Source: CAYZXL01 sp964482435 (GTDB lineage: Bacteria; Auribacterota; JABMQX01). From it: a stretch of DNA of 48,980 bases. The notes under the pieces were generated by a model, which had not been told where the DNA came from, did no database searches, and was given only the letters and a program-made list of their open reading frames with translations. Position numbers and translations under genes: made by a program. Each line of letters begins with the position of its first letter. The first letter of the stretch is position 1. Where the stretch lies: assembly GCA_964482435.1 (NCBI GenBank), contig CAYZXL010000032.1, positions 1-48,980 on the forward strand, written 5' to 3'. Positions 8,241-18,107 of the stretch are shown piece by piece.

Positions 8241-9338
8241 TCAGGTCGGACGCCGTTCACCCGGCTCAGGCGCGGCGTTCGCCGGTGCACGCGAGCGCCG
8301 GGTATTTCGCAGCACGAACGCCAGGATGATCATGCCAACAGCCACCGGAATGATGCAGAGTCTGTACCTCCTCAGCCATTCGACGAGACGAGCGAAGAAA
8401 GTTTTGCGGTCCCAGTTCCTGCCGTACGGAGAATCAAGCTGCTGCCTCAGAATGTTGGCGGGCACATGCTCGTCGGTGAAAATGGGTCCCTCGGCTCGAA
8501 AGCCCGGTCCAACCCCAAACTGAGCGACTACATCCATCAGCCGGAAGGAGAATTTCCGCTCCTCCTGAAGAGCCTTAGCGCCGGCGACGAGACTCTCTTT
8601 CGTCATCTCCCTTTTCACGGGAAGCGCCACAATAGCTTCGTCCCCCGACACACCGCCAAACGCATATTGTTCCGGAAAAGTCGCCGCGAGCGTCCTCCTC
8701 TGATATTGGTAAATGACCCAACCCGGCTTGACGTTCACGACGAGAGCGCCGTCTGGCGACAGAATGCTCCGGCACTCCTCGAAGAACTCCTTCGTCGTCA
8801 GATGAAACGGGACGTATCCGCCACTAAAGGCATCGAGCATAATCACATCGTATTGGGCATTCTGGCTCTGGAAAGTCTTGACCTGCACACGACCGTCTCG
8901 GACAAAAACCCGTTGCCTTTCCCCTTCCTCAAACCCTAAGAACCTCTTCGCCACCTCGACGACCTCCGGGTCAAGCTCGATGCTGTCCACCTGCGCTTCC
9001 GGAAAGTAATGAGCCGAAAACCGCGACAGCACCCCCGCCCCCAGCCCGATTATCAAAACTCGCCTCGGATTCGGCACGAAGAGATACCCGGAAAACATCA
9101 GCGGGTAATAGGGAAGCGCGGGCCGCAGCATGTCCGACATGTCAACCGCGGACTGATTCCGGTCGTACCCTTTCCGTCGGAACGTGAGCGTGCGAATAGT
9201 CCCCGACTCTATGACTCGAACGTAGTGGTACCTGCTCTGTTTCTCGTACAGAACGCCGCGGCCGGATGCACTGGCGCGCGGGAAAAGGAACGCAGCCACA
9301 ACCGTCAATGACCAGAACCACCTGCCGATCTCAGGCAC
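8241..9338 (-). CDS. Membrane-tethered spermidine-synthase-like protein
   Basis: A 365-residue protein with a Rossmann SAM-binding core of the spermidine synthase type. It shows the glycine-rich loop VLIIGLGAGVLSRF, the acidic ESIELDPEVVEVAKRF-like strand end (here DSIELDPEVV), then DGRVQV and YDVIMLDAFSGGYVPFHL, which aligns with the DxxDP catalytic loop but reads DAFSGG. A hydrophobic N-terminus (about 8-25, ending RASASG) and a C-terminal membrane helix (about 335-353, followed by RNTRRSR) flank the core. The start is a GTG at 9338 with GGGAGG six bases upstream; the longer ATG frame from 9386 has no such site. True polyamine synthesis is uncertain, and it may act as an orphan aminopropyl- or methyltransferase. 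Confidence 0.75.
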   Translation of the reverse strand: MPEIGRWFWSLTVVAAFLFPRASASGRGVLYEKQSRYHYVRVIESGTIRTLTFRRKGYDRNQSAVDMSDMLRPALPYYPLMFSGYLFVPNPRRVLIIGLGAGVLSRFSAHYFPEAQVDSIELDPEVVEVAKRFLGFEEGERQRVFVRDGRVQVKTFQSQNAQYDVIMLDAFSGGYVPFHLTTKEFFEECRSILSPDGALVVNVKPGWVIYQYQRRTLAATFPEQYAFGGVSGDEAIVALPVKREMTKESLVAGAKALQEERKFSFRLMDVVAQFGVGPGFRAEGPIFTDEHVPANILRQQLDSPYGRNWDRKTFFARLVEWLRRYRLCIIPVAVGMIILAFVLRNTRRSRAPANAAPEPGERRPT

Positions 9339-9654
9339 CTTTCCTCCCTGATTAGTGAGACAAGGATTCTCCTCGCCGCGCCGCACACCGGTCGGGGCAA
9401 GGCCTCAGGTCCATTTTGTCTCACGCCATCTTGCCCGACGTCAATTCTCGCCCTGTGGGGACAGGATGTCAAGCTTGCCTCCACCGACACGGAAATGCGA
9501 CAATGGGCACCAACGGAGGAGTCGCAGCGAAACTCCAATGGCACCCTGACTTCATCCCTGTTCACAGTCGTTCCTCGTATGTAGCTGAACGCCCCATGAG
9601 TTCCATGGGGGCCAAAACGACCGAGCCGGGACCGGAGAAAAATCGAGCACGTTC
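9339..9654. promoter_or_regulatory. Divergent intergenic region with palindrome
   Basis: There is no gene between the divergently transcribed spermidine-synthase-like and URO-D-like genes. CCCCATG-AGTTC-CATGGGG at 9592-9610 is a perfect 7-bp inverted repeat ending about 44 bases before the ATG at 9655, a sensible place for an operator or leader hairpin. No clear -35/-10 pair was identified. Confidence 0.35.
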
Positions 9655-10677
9655 ATGCAAGCGCCGAATGACCCAAAAGAACTTGTCCGCAAGGCAATCG
9701 AGCACGTCGAGACCTCGCGCGTTCCCTATAACTTCATGTTCTCCCCGCCCGCCGCTGCGAGGCTCAAGGAATACTACCGCGTGGACGACCTCGTCTCTGC
9801 TCTCGACATGCTGATGGTTTTCTTTGGCGCGAAGGACAAGCCCCTTTACGCCGACCCCGATGTTCACGGCCCGACAATAACCGACCAGTTCGGCGTGCTC
9901 TGGTCAACGAGCAAAATAGACCGCGGCTCGCCCATCGGCTCTCCTCTGAAGGAACAGAGCTTCGCGCATTATTCTTTCCCTTCCCCTGCCGACCCGAAAA
10001 GATTCGCAGGACTCGAGGAGGAACTCGAGCACAGAAGAGACCGATTCCTCGTCGCGACTATCGGCGACCTGTGGGAGCGCGCGGGTTTCATGCGCGGCCT
10101 CGGAAACCTCTGCATGGACGTGGTGGACAACCCGGGTTTCGTCGAGGAACTGCTGGAGAAGCTAAAAGATTACGTGATTGAGACCCTCGGGCACCTCGTC
10201 CGTTTCCGACCAGACGGCATTTTTCTGAGCGACGACTACGGCACACAAACGGGCTTAATCATTGCCCCCCGGCACTGGCGTAAGCTCATCAAGCCCCGTC
10301 TCAGCGAAATATACCAAGCGGCAAAGCGACTCAACCTCCTCGTCATGCATCACACCTGCGGAAACGTCAGAGAAATCGTTCCCGACCTGATTGAAATCGG
10401 ACTGGACGTTCTCCACCCGGTTCAGCCGGAGGCGATGGACATCTTCTCCCTGAAAAGGGATTTCGGGGCAGACCTGACTTTCTGCGGGGGAATCGGCACT
10501 CAGCACCTTCTTCCTCGCGCCACTCCTTCGGAAATTCGCCGGACTGTGATTCAAACCCTCGAGGTCATGGCAAGAGGCGGCGGTTACATTCTCGAACCGG
10601 GAATCACCCTTCAGGACGATGTCCCCGTCGAGAACATGGTGGCAATGATTGAGACCGCCAGACAATATCGGCGATAG
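9655..10677 (+). CDS. URO-D family protein (uroporphyrinogen decarboxylase-like)
   Basis: A 340-residue TIM-barrel protein of the uroporphyrinogen decarboxylase / MtaA-CmuA superfamily. It contains DGIFLSDDYGTQTGLII and then MHHTCGNVREIVPDLIEIGLD, where the H-x-C pair (HTC) matches the zinc-binding residues of corrinoid methyltransferases such as MtaA. It ends with 'GGGYILEPGITLQDDVPVENM'. The third Cys ligand found near the C-terminus of MtaA-type enzymes is not seen. The N-terminal Arg motif of true HemE enzymes is also not obvious. Proteins like this are abundant in lineages rich in Gfo/Idh/MocA genes, and their substrates are mostly unknown. The ATG at 9655 has only a distant GGAG; no better start is apparent. 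Confidence 0.8.
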   Translation: MQAPNDPKELVRKAIEHVETSRVPYNFMFSPPAAARLKEYYRVDDLVSALDMLMVFFGAKDKPLYADPDVHGPTITDQFGVLWSTSKIDRGSPIGSPLKEQSFAHYSFPSPADPKRFAGLEEELEHRRDRFLVATIGDLWERAGFMRGLGNLCMDVVDNPGFVEELLEKLKDYVIETLGHLVRFRPDGIFLSDDYGTQTGLIIAPRHWRKLIKPRLSEIYQAAKRLNLLVMHHTCGNVREIVPDLIEIGLDVLHPVQPEAMDIFSLKRDFGADLTFCGGIGTQHLLPRATPSEIRRTVIQTLEVMARGGGYILEPGITLQDDVPVENMVAMIETARQYRR

Positions 10678-10736
10678 AGAAAAGACGCCGTTCCTTTCAA
10701 CGCACCACCGCCAGGCGGCCGGAGCCTCAAGTCTCC

Positions 10737-13700
10737 CTACTCCGCCCCCACCACGTAGTATCGCTGCATAACCTCTTGCGTCAGCGTCTCGTCAACGAAC
10801 GACATCTCCTCACCCGTCCCCGCCTGCGCAGGCCCGACACGAACCCAGTCTGCCCCCATCTGGTCGCACCTGTAAACCTGGTACGACTTACCGACGACAG
10901 ACGGCCACCGAATTACTATCTTCCCCGATTCTTCAACCAAACAGCTTGCCTTGAACACAGAAAACGGGGCGGTGGTTGCTCCGGGACGTGCATCCTCACC
11001 GGCAACCCGAATCCTCACTCGCACCGTCTTGGCTGGCTGCCCTCGCATGTCGGAGAGCGCGTCCCATGCGAAGAAATGAGCCACGCCCGTCGGAGAAGAG
11101 GCGACTTCCGTCATCGGTTCGCCGCCAGCTTGCGTCGCGGGCTGCCACGGCCCGCCCCCGACGGAGAATTCCGCCACGAGGTCCGCGGGGAGGCTCAAGG
11201 CGTTCCAGAGCGTGAACTGGATTCCAACTTCTCCCGCGCCTGCCTGCGCGACTCGCTGAACAAGAACGAAGACTGTCTGCGGATTGTGCTCGTCGGCGCC
11301 GATGTCGGTTATGAACTCTCCGCGCACCGCCATCGTCCTGGGCTCCCCATCAATGTCCGTCGTCAGAAGTCCCGATGCAGAATTATTACCGGCATCAATG
11401 CAGGGCGAATTCGGGAGAAGACGGTAGCACTCTTCTTCGGGCGACACGAAGCGCGGGTCCTCTGAGATGTTCCCGCTCGTACCCACAAAATCCCCGTCGC
11501 CGATGTCGCAATATTCCACGTACTGACCCGCAGGAATGACAAGGTCATCCGAATTCCGCCACAGAATCGTGTTAGAGATAGTCAGCGACATTCCGGGGTC
11601 ACCGACGATCCCATCACGTGAATTATCCGCAATCGTGCAACTGATTACCTGCACGGAAGTGGAGGTCGCTGCAAAAACCCCCGCCCCCCACGACGCTGCG
11701 TTCCTAAAGATTTCGCAGCCTTTCACGACCGCCGCACCGCCAAGAGTAACGCACAGGCCCCCAGCCGACTGAACCGCGGAATTCTCGAACAGGCGCGCCC
11801 TTTCCAGGATCACGCGGCAATTTTCGTAGCAGAACACGCCCCCTCCGCTCGCGGCGGTATTTCCGTAAATCGAACACTCCCGCATCGTCACCACGGAATT
11901 CTTGTCGGCACAAATCCCACCGCCCCACGACGCAGAGTTGCCCGAGATACTGCATTTCGAAATCGTCGCCACGGAGCCGCCGCAATAGACCCCGCCCCCG
12001 ACACGGCTCTCCCTCCCGAAGAAATCCCCGATGCCGCCCGTGATTGTGAAACCTTCCAGCGTCCCCGTCGAGACGTTCTGGAAAGCAACCGTTGAGCCTG
12101 CCCGACCTGCTCGAATCGTCGTTACGTCCGCTCCCGAGCCGACGACTTCGATCCCATCCTTCATCACTATGTTCTCGACGTAAACGCCAGGCTTGACGCT
12201 CACCACGTCGAGCCTCTGGGCTTCGTTGATCGCTCCCTGAATGGTCGGGAAATCATCCGGCACGACGATGGGCACGACCTCCAGCGTAATCTTGATCTTG
12301 CGCGGTGTGAGAGGAGGTCCCATTGCCGCAAACGTCACCTCCGCCTCGTGAGTCCCAAGGAAAAGCCCCGCCTTCTCGACGGAGACGCGTACCACCGTCT
12401 CTTCCCCTGAATTCGTCCCGGAAGACGGTGAAACCGAGAGCCATGGGGCATCGTAACTCGCCTGCCAGGGCACTTCTTTCTCGCCATAAACCGTCAGACG
12501 GAGTGCCCGCTCCGGCGGGTTGGGTCCGCCACGACGCGTGACGAACCTCAGCTCGGCTGGCCAAACAACCAGTTCGCGCACAGCAGCCTCAATGTCGAGA
12601 GAGACCACAACCGTCTGAGGCGAGTTCTCGGCGCCGGGCGCGAAAATCCCAATACTCCCGGGATGGGAACCAACCGCCAGCCCCGTCGGATTCACCCGCA
12701 CCTCCACGATGTCCGTGTCGCCAGCGCTCACGCCGGTAGTGGGCTCGAGGACAATCCACTCCCGGTCGGCACGTGCTTCCCACGGCATATCGCCGCTGCC
12801 CGCGTTGCGAACGTGAATGTACTGAGGCGCGGGAGCCTCCCCACCCTCCCGAGCATGAAACGAAAGAAGAGCCTCCGACACATCCAGCGAAGAAGGTCGG
12901 GGCAAAATCTCAAGGCCAACGGGGACCTTCGCCGGAGAGCCCACAACCCCTGTTGCCGTCAAGGTGATGTTGCCGCTATAAGTCCCGACGAGAAGCCCCG
13001 TCGTGTCCACGGAAACCGTAACCGCGTCCTTTTCCCCGGAGCTTGACCCCGCGCTCGGAAAGGCCACCAGCCACCCGGCGTCGCTGACAACGCTCCAGTC
13101 AAGCGAATGGCTTCCCTTGTTCCAGACCTCAAGCGTTTGGGGAGACGGAGCCCCCGCACCTTCCCGCGCGGAGAACGAGAAGCTCGCCGGTGAGAATGCA
13201 AGCTCCGGCGGGCGAAGGTTGTCCACGACGAAATCACCGCTCTCCCCGGCGGCGCCTTCCTTCGCGTCCCGCGGAATCACCATCAACCGCACCGCTGACG
13301 AATACTCGTTCGCAAAATCTTTGACCGAATCCCAGACGAAAACGTGCGCTTCGCCCCCCGGGCTGCTTCTCAAGCCTGTCGTTCCCTCACCGCCAGGAGC
13401 CGGGGATGTGGCGCGCCACGTCCGGCCACCGTCACTGGAGTGACGGAGGCCGACGGAACAACTATCGCTTTCGGAGTCGAGCAGCCGATACGTCAGGACC
13501 ACGTTTCCTCTTTGAAGCGAACCGGGCGTCTCGACGGTGACCGAAGGCGGAAGGTTGTTGTCCACCACAAATGGAGTGGTCTCGGCGGGCATCCCGAGCG
13601 CTCTATCCGAAGGCGTTATCCTCACCTTGACGTTATTGCGAACCGCGTGCCCGATTGCCTGGATAGAACTCCACACGTAAGTATGCCGGACGCCTTCAGG

Positions 13701-16700
13701 AGTGGAAGCCAGATTCAAAATTCCCTCGCCTCCTGCCCCCATGCTCGCCGGGTGCCACGAACTCCCGCCGTCGCTTGAGTACTCAACACCAATGCTGCAT
13801 TTGTCGCTCTGAATGTCAGCCAAGGAATACCTGATGGCAATGTCCCCCGTCACGACGCCAGAAGGTGTCTCGACGGAAACCAGCGGCGGCGTATTATTGT
13901 AAACCGAGAAATTGCTCGTCTCGCCAGGCGGACCGGGCGCCGGGTCGAACGGGCGAATCCGAATGCGGACCGTGTCGTTATTGGCGAAGCCGATGTCCCG
14001 GACGCTGTTCCAGACGAACCTGTGAAAAACTCCCGTCGGAGAAGAGAGGAGCCGCGAGGTCCCGTCGCCGCCTTGCCCCATGGTCGCCAGGTCCCAGTTC
14101 TTCCCGCCGTCGGCGGAATACTCGACGTACACCTCACAATTCTTCTCGGCAGAATTGAAAAGCATATAGCCGATGGGCACCTGCCCGCTCTGCGATACCA
14201 CCGGAGTGAAGACTTGGACGTAGAAATCCCCTTTCGGGCCAATGTCTCGGACGACCATCATCCGATTCGCGGGTACACTCCCCTCATACACAATGCTCCC
14301 GTCGGGGAAAGTAACTCTTATCGCCGCTCCGCGGTAGCTCCCCAGCCCAAAGTGCGGCCAGAGTTGCCCCTGGGACATGTAACCCGACCCCCCATCAACG
14401 AGCTGCGCCAGGAGCCTATCCGGCGCTTTGGGAGAAAAATCCATATCCCCGTCGAGGTCCAGTTCGACAAGTGCCCCGATGGCATCTCTATCGTCGGAGG
14501 AGTCTCTATCGGTCGCGTCGCCATCCGTGTCCGTCAGACACCGAACTGTCAGCCAGTTCCCTTCCGTTCTTCTATTGAGATACAGAGCACCCCTCGAGCC
14601 GTTATTTGCCACATAGAGGTCAAGAAAGCCATCCCCATTTACGTCAGCCCATGCCGCACCTCTGCTATCCGCTGCGTCGGTGGTTCCCGCAAGGGCGCCC
14701 ACGTCGAGAAACGTGCAGTTCCCTCTGTTGATGTAAAGGCGGTCGGAACCGCTCGTCGAGACAAATACGTCGAGGTCTCCGTCGTTATCGAAATCGCCGA
14801 CCGCCGCGCCTCTATCCCCGGACGGCCCCTCAAGCCCCGCGCGAGCCGTCTCATCCCGAAACGTCCCGTCGCCGTTGTTCAAGTACAGCACGTTGTCATT
14901 CGACCCGGAATTGACGACATAGACGTCGAGGAAGCCATCGTTGTTCAGGTCCGCCCAAACCATGGCGACGCTGTCGCCGCCCTCCGTCAAGCCAGCTTCC
15001 CCGGAGACGTCGAGAAAGGAATCGCCAGAACTGCGAAAGAGCGAGTCCGCTTTCTCCTCGGGCTTTACACCGCCATTAGCGATATAGAGGTCGAGCATCC
15101 CGTCCCGGTTGAAGTCGCACCACGACGCCGCACGCGTCGGAAAAGGCGAGCCAACCCCCATCGCCCCTGCCAGGTTCAGAAACCCCACCTCCCGCAGGTT
15201 GCGGTACAAAACGTTCGTGCCGTAGCCGAAGGCCGGATCGTTGGCAACGTAAATGTCCAGCCAGTTGTCTCCATCAAAATCCCCCCACGCCGCCGCCACT
15301 CCTCCTCCCGAATCGTTCACCCACAACTGCGGCGCCACGTCGGTGAGATACCCATTTCCATCGTTGAGATACAGCCGATTGGCCCACCCGGCCAGAACGA
15401 CGTAAAGGTCCATCGCTCCGTCCCCATTGAAGTCCCCCCACACCCCGCAGTTCGACGGAAACTTCCCCCACAGACCGGCAGCTTGCCCCGTCTCAACGAG
15501 AATTCCCGAATCGTTTCGGAAGAGGAAATTCTCCTGCCCGAAATTCGCCACGAAAAGGTCGAGGTCGCCATCATTGTCGTAGTCCCCGAAAGCAACTCCC
15601 CTGCTATTGGCCGCGGGCGCATTGAGCTCCACCCGCTCGAACGGCACCACGTCGTTGTACACTCCGAGAACCGCCTCTCCCGCTTCGCCTTTCTCTCCGT
15701 CATACGGAGTAATTCGGAACAAAACGTTGTCCAGGTTCGTCTTTCCGATGTCCTTCCCCGTATCCCAGACGAACGTGCGCGGCAGCCCTCCTGGCAGCCC
15801 TTCCACGTAACTCAGTTCATTGCCGCCCGTCTGCGTCGCCCCGTTCCAGTTCGTTCCACCATCGATCGAGAACTCCACCAGAAGGTCGCATTCGTCATAA
15901 TTCTCGTCGAAAAGCCGGTAGTCGACCGCCACATCCCCCTGCTGCGCGCTGTCCGGCTTTTCCACAACCACCGACGGAGGTGTCTGCGGCTCTAACAAGA
16001 TCAGGACGGCCCATGCGGTAACAATCGGCCACGACTGCTCGTACCCCTCGCTCGACCAACTTCCGTCGGGCCTCTGCTTCGCCAGAAGGTGCTCGGAATA
16101 CTCACCATTCCAGTCACGTCCGCCAATCGCGCCCATGCCGTACGCCCGCATGGCGGTGGATATAGCGTACAGGTTGTACATCGAACTCAAATGCCCGAAC
16201 TGCCCGCGCGAGCCCCAGTTCGCCGTGATGTAATTCAGCCCGGACTGAACCATCGGCTCATCCGTCGGAAGCCCTGTCCACGCACAGCACGTGATACCGT
16301 CCGCAGTCATACCGACGTTCACGTGAGTCGCAAGGTTCGGAAGGTATCGCCAGCCGCCGGTCTCCGCGTCGTGAGCGGCGACGAGAAAGTTTTCCCGCAG
16401 TTCGCTTTTAACCCAGGAAGGCACTGACACGCCGTACTTCCCCCAGTTCTTCTCTGCCATCATCATCCCGACAACCGGCCACTTCGTGCACGCCATGTCC
16501 GCTTCGCCGCTGTTCGGGCTGTCGTATCGCCAGCCGCCGCGAACGACGACATCCTCCGGATTGAAGTCCGTCTGCCCGAACGCCGCGAACTCAACCATCT
16601 CCTGGACAATCTCGACGAACTTCCTGCCGAGGATATATGAACCACCGACTTCGGCAACCCTCTCCGGGTCGCGGCTCATCACCAGAGCCATCATCGCCAG

Positions 16701-17609
16701 CCCCTCGCTGCTGAAAATGTGCCTGAGGTTTTGCTCGTGATGGCAGAAAATTCCAATACCATTCCCGTTCAAATCGGGATTCCCCGCGCTCTGCGGCGAG
16801 ATGCTCGCCTCTTTCATGTCGAGGAGAAGCTGATTCAGGGCCCGACGAACGTCCTCCACGTACGGGCTTTCGTCGGGGTCATCGAAGGGGAAATTCCCGA
16901 GGTTCTCAAAAGCCTGGATGCAAGCCGCCGTGATCCCGATACGGTGCTCCGCGCCGCCATTATCCCAGTACCCGACGGGCACACCGTCCTGCTCGTACCG
17001 CCTCATCCTCTTATGGAGATTCCACAGCGCGAAATCGCAAGCAATATATGCCCGGCTGCGAAGAGTATTCGGGCGAATCCTAACGTAATAATCGTCGCTA
17101 CCACTCACTCCGCCCTCATCCCACACGGTCAGCGTCGCCCGAAAAACCCGCCCTTCCGCCCCCGTGTAAACGTGCCTCGCCTCAATGGCAAGCGCGTCGC
17201 CTACCGCCGTCCGCCCCGAGTTCGTCCCGTCGCCGAAATCCCATTGATACTCCCGGACAGGTGCGCCATCCGAATGCGCTGCCCCGGCGAGGAGAGCCTC
17301 CACGCCGCTGACGACGTCGTGGGGATACGTCGGCTGCATTGGCCGCCGCGCAACGCAAACGACTTTCACCGCCGCTGAGGCGCGGACCGGGAAAAGCAAC
17401 GCAAGCGAGACTGCAAGAATACTGATAACCAAACTGAGCGGTCTTGCATGCTTAGCTGCCACCCACTCGCACAACAACCGGCGAACCCGGAGCCCAAAGT
17501 CGCCCCCTCGGCGGGAGGGCACATTCTGCCACCGCGCGTTCTCTGAAAAGCACTGGCAGTTAAGCCCTTCCGGTTCTTGAACTGAGGGGAAGGAAAAAAC
17601 CTTCCTCAT
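10737..17609 (-). CDS. Giant exported mosaic protein: terpenoid-cyclase-like barrel, FG-GAP, BACON-like, beta-helix
   Basis: About 2290 residues. In order: a membrane/signal segment at 57-80; a PKD domain (97-183, WDFGDGTN); an alpha/alpha-barrel like squalene-hopene cyclase or prenyltransferase folds (182-550, with repeated GGWRY, DGSWSSEGY); FG-GAP/VCBS repeats (660-1003, many DFNGDGxxDLYV) closing in an ASPIC/UnbV-like part to about 1123; related 'VExSxDGGxxW' modules at 544-657, 1123-1237, 1240-1350 and 1350-1463; three BACON-like domains (1463-1780, W..PxxGxxxGxxxxVxVxV); a beta-helix (1780-2090); and a small C-terminal domain ending RYYVVGAE. The start is uncertain. ATG 17609 has GGAAAGG ten bases upstream but places 56 residues before the signal segment; a GTG near 17460 would give a normal signal peptide. 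It is probably a surface protein. Confidence 0.8.
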   Translation of the reverse strand: MRKVFSFPSVQEPEGLNCQCFSENARWQNVPSRRGGDFGLRVRRLLCEWVAAKHARPLSLVISILAVSLALLFPVRASAAVKVVCVARRPMQPTYPHDVVSGVEALLAGAAHSDGAPVREYQWDFGDGTNSGRTAVGDALAIEARHVYTGAEGRVFRATLTVWDEGGVSGSDDYYVRIRPNTLRSRAYIACDFALWNLHKRMRRYEQDGVPVGYWDNGGAEHRIGITAACIQAFENLGNFPFDDPDESPYVEDVRRALNQLLLDMKEASISPQSAGNPDLNGNGIGIFCHHEQNLRHIFSSEGLAMMALVMSRDPERVAEVGGSYILGRKFVEIVQEMVEFAAFGQTDFNPEDVVVRGGWRYDSPNSGEADMACTKWPVVGMMMAEKNWGKYGVSVPSWVKSELRENFLVAAHDAETGGWRYLPNLATHVNVGMTADGITCCAWTGLPTDEPMVQSGLNYITANWGSRGQFGHLSSMYNLYAISTAMRAYGMGAIGGRDWNGEYSEHLLAKQRPDGSWSSEGYEQSWPIVTAWAVLILLEPQTPPSVVVEKPDSAQQGDVAVDYRLFDENYDECDLLVEFSIDGGTNWNGATQTGGNELSYVEGLPGGLPRTFVWDTGKDIGKTNLDNVLFRITPYDGEKGEAGEAVLGVYNDVVPFERVELNAPAANSRGVAFGDYDNDGDLDLFVANFGQENFLFRNDSGILVETGQAAGLWGKFPSNCGVWGDFNGDGAMDLYVVLAGWANRLYLNDGNGYLTDVAPQLWVNDSGGGVAAAWGDFDGDNWLDIYVANDPAFGYGTNVLYRNLREVGFLNLAGAMGVGSPFPTRAASWCDFNRDGMLDLYIANGGVKPEEKADSLFRSSGDSFLDVSGEAGLTEGGDSVAMVWADLNNDGFLDVYVVNSGSNDNVLYLNNGDGTFRDETARAGLEGPSGDRGAAVGDFDNDGDLDVFVSTSGSDRLYINRGNCTFLDVGALAGTTDAADSRGAAWADVNGDGFLDLYVANNGSRGALYLNRRTEGNWLTVRCLTDTDGDATDRDSSDDRDAIGALVELDLDGDMDFSPKAPDRLLAQLVDGGSGYMSQGQLWPHFGLGSYRGAAIRVTFPDGSIVYEGSVPANRMMVVRDIGPKGDFYVQVFTPVVSQSGQVPIGYMLFNSAEKNCEVYVEYSADGGKNWDLATMGQGGDGTSRLLSSPTGVFHRFVWNSVRDIGFANNDTVRIRIRPFDPAPGPPGETSNFSVYNNTPPLVSVETPSGVVTGDIAIRYSLADIQSDKCSIGVEYSSDGGSSWHPASMGAGGEGILNLASTPEGVRHTYVWSSIQAIGHAVRNNVKVRITPSDRALGMPAETTPFVVDNNLPPSVTVETPGSLQRGNVVLTYRLLDSESDSCSVGLRHSSDGGRTWRATSPAPGGEGTTGLRSSPGGEAHVFVWDSVKDFANEYSSAVRLMVIPRDAKEGAAGESGDFVVDNLRPPELAFSPASFSFSAREGAGAPSPQTLEVWNKGSHSLDWSVVSDAGWLVAFPSAGSSSGEKDAVTVSVDTTGLLVGTYSGNITLTATGVVGSPAKVPVGLEILPRPSSLDVSEALLSFHAREGGEAPAPQYIHVRNAGSGDMPWEARADREWIVLEPTTGVSAGDTDIVEVRVNPTGLAVGSHPGSIGIFAPGAENSPQTVVVSLDIEAAVRELVVWPAELRFVTRRGGPNPPERALRLTVYGEKEVPWQASYDAPWLSVSPSSGTNSGEETVVRVSVEKAGLFLGTHEAEVTFAAMGPPLTPRKIKITLEVVPIVVPDDFPTIQGAINEAQRLDVVSVKPGVYVENIVMKDGIEVVGSGADVTTIRAGRAGSTVAFQNVSTGTLEGFTITGGIGDFFGRESRVGGGVYCGGSVATISKCSISGNSASWGGGICADKNSVVTMRECSIYGNTAASGGGVFCYENCRVILERARLFENSAVQSAGGLCVTLGGAAVVKGCEIFRNAASWGAGVFAATSTSVQVISCTIADNSRDGIVGDPGMSLTISNTILWRNSDDLVIPAGQYVEYCDIGDGDFVGTSGNISEDPRFVSPEEECYRLLPNSPCIDAGNNSASGLLTTDIDGEPRTMAVRGEFITDIGADEHNPQTVFVLVQRVAQAGAGEVGIQFTLWNALSLPADLVAEFSVGGGPWQPATQAGGEPMTEVASSPTGVAHFFAWDALSDMRGQPAKTVRVRIRVAGEDARPGATTAPFSVFKASCLVEESGKIVIRWPSVVGKSYQVYRCDQMGADWVRVGPAQAGTGEEMSFVDETLTQEVMQRYYVVGAE

Positions 17610-18107
17610 CACTTCATTGCCTTTCCGCGAACTGACACCGTCGGCTGAGACAGCCCTCTCTCGGCGCCAACTCGCTTCTTCCGGTGCGTGCTGCTTCTTC
17701 TTCGGCGGCGGACCACCGCCGGAAGTCTCAGCGGTCTCGTAGGACGCCGACCGTTGTCCTGACGGCCGCCCGTGCCTTGACATTATACGAGAAAGCTCCC
17801 CCTTCCTCCAACCCCTCCCTTCCGGCGAGTGTGGCCGAGATTCAGAGGTATCCGTGCTCTGCTTCTCGCAAAGGCCAAGTACGCCTCGCCGGTTGGGAAT
17901 TCTAATTGTCCCGTGGCAAAAGGAAGTGGTAAAATAACACTTGATGGTTCGCGTGCCAGCGGTTTTCCTTCGGCGAACGGGCAACTCGAATAAGCTTGCG
18001 TCTTTCTACTTTGCATCCATCGTTCCCGTCGCTGACGAGGGATTCCGCCGCGGTCGCGTTCATCCTTTCTGACTATCGAATAGTCCTGTCTAAAGGAGGG
18101 GACAACG
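17610..18107. promoter_or_regulatory. Divergent promoter region of the two giant genes
   Basis: A 498-bp non-coding gap between divergent genes. On the plus strand TTGTCC (17906-17911), an 18-base spacer and TAAAAT (17930-17935) make a fair sigma-70-type promoter for the gene at 18108. GACTAT-CGA-ATAGTC at 18071-18085 is a perfect 6-bp inverted repeat just before the ribosome site AAAGGAGGGG, so it could be an operator or a leader hairpin affecting translation. The minus-strand promoter was not identified. Confidence 0.4.

Noticed and set aside
10708..10718. CCGCC-A-GGCGG hairpin as a terminator between convergent genes
   Set aside because: Only a 5-bp stem with a one-base loop and no T-run; too weak to call.
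14022..15995. 657-codon plus frame opposite the giant FG-GAP gene
   Set aside because: It is antisense to obvious repeated DFNGDG coding sequence and shows no domain or ribosome site.
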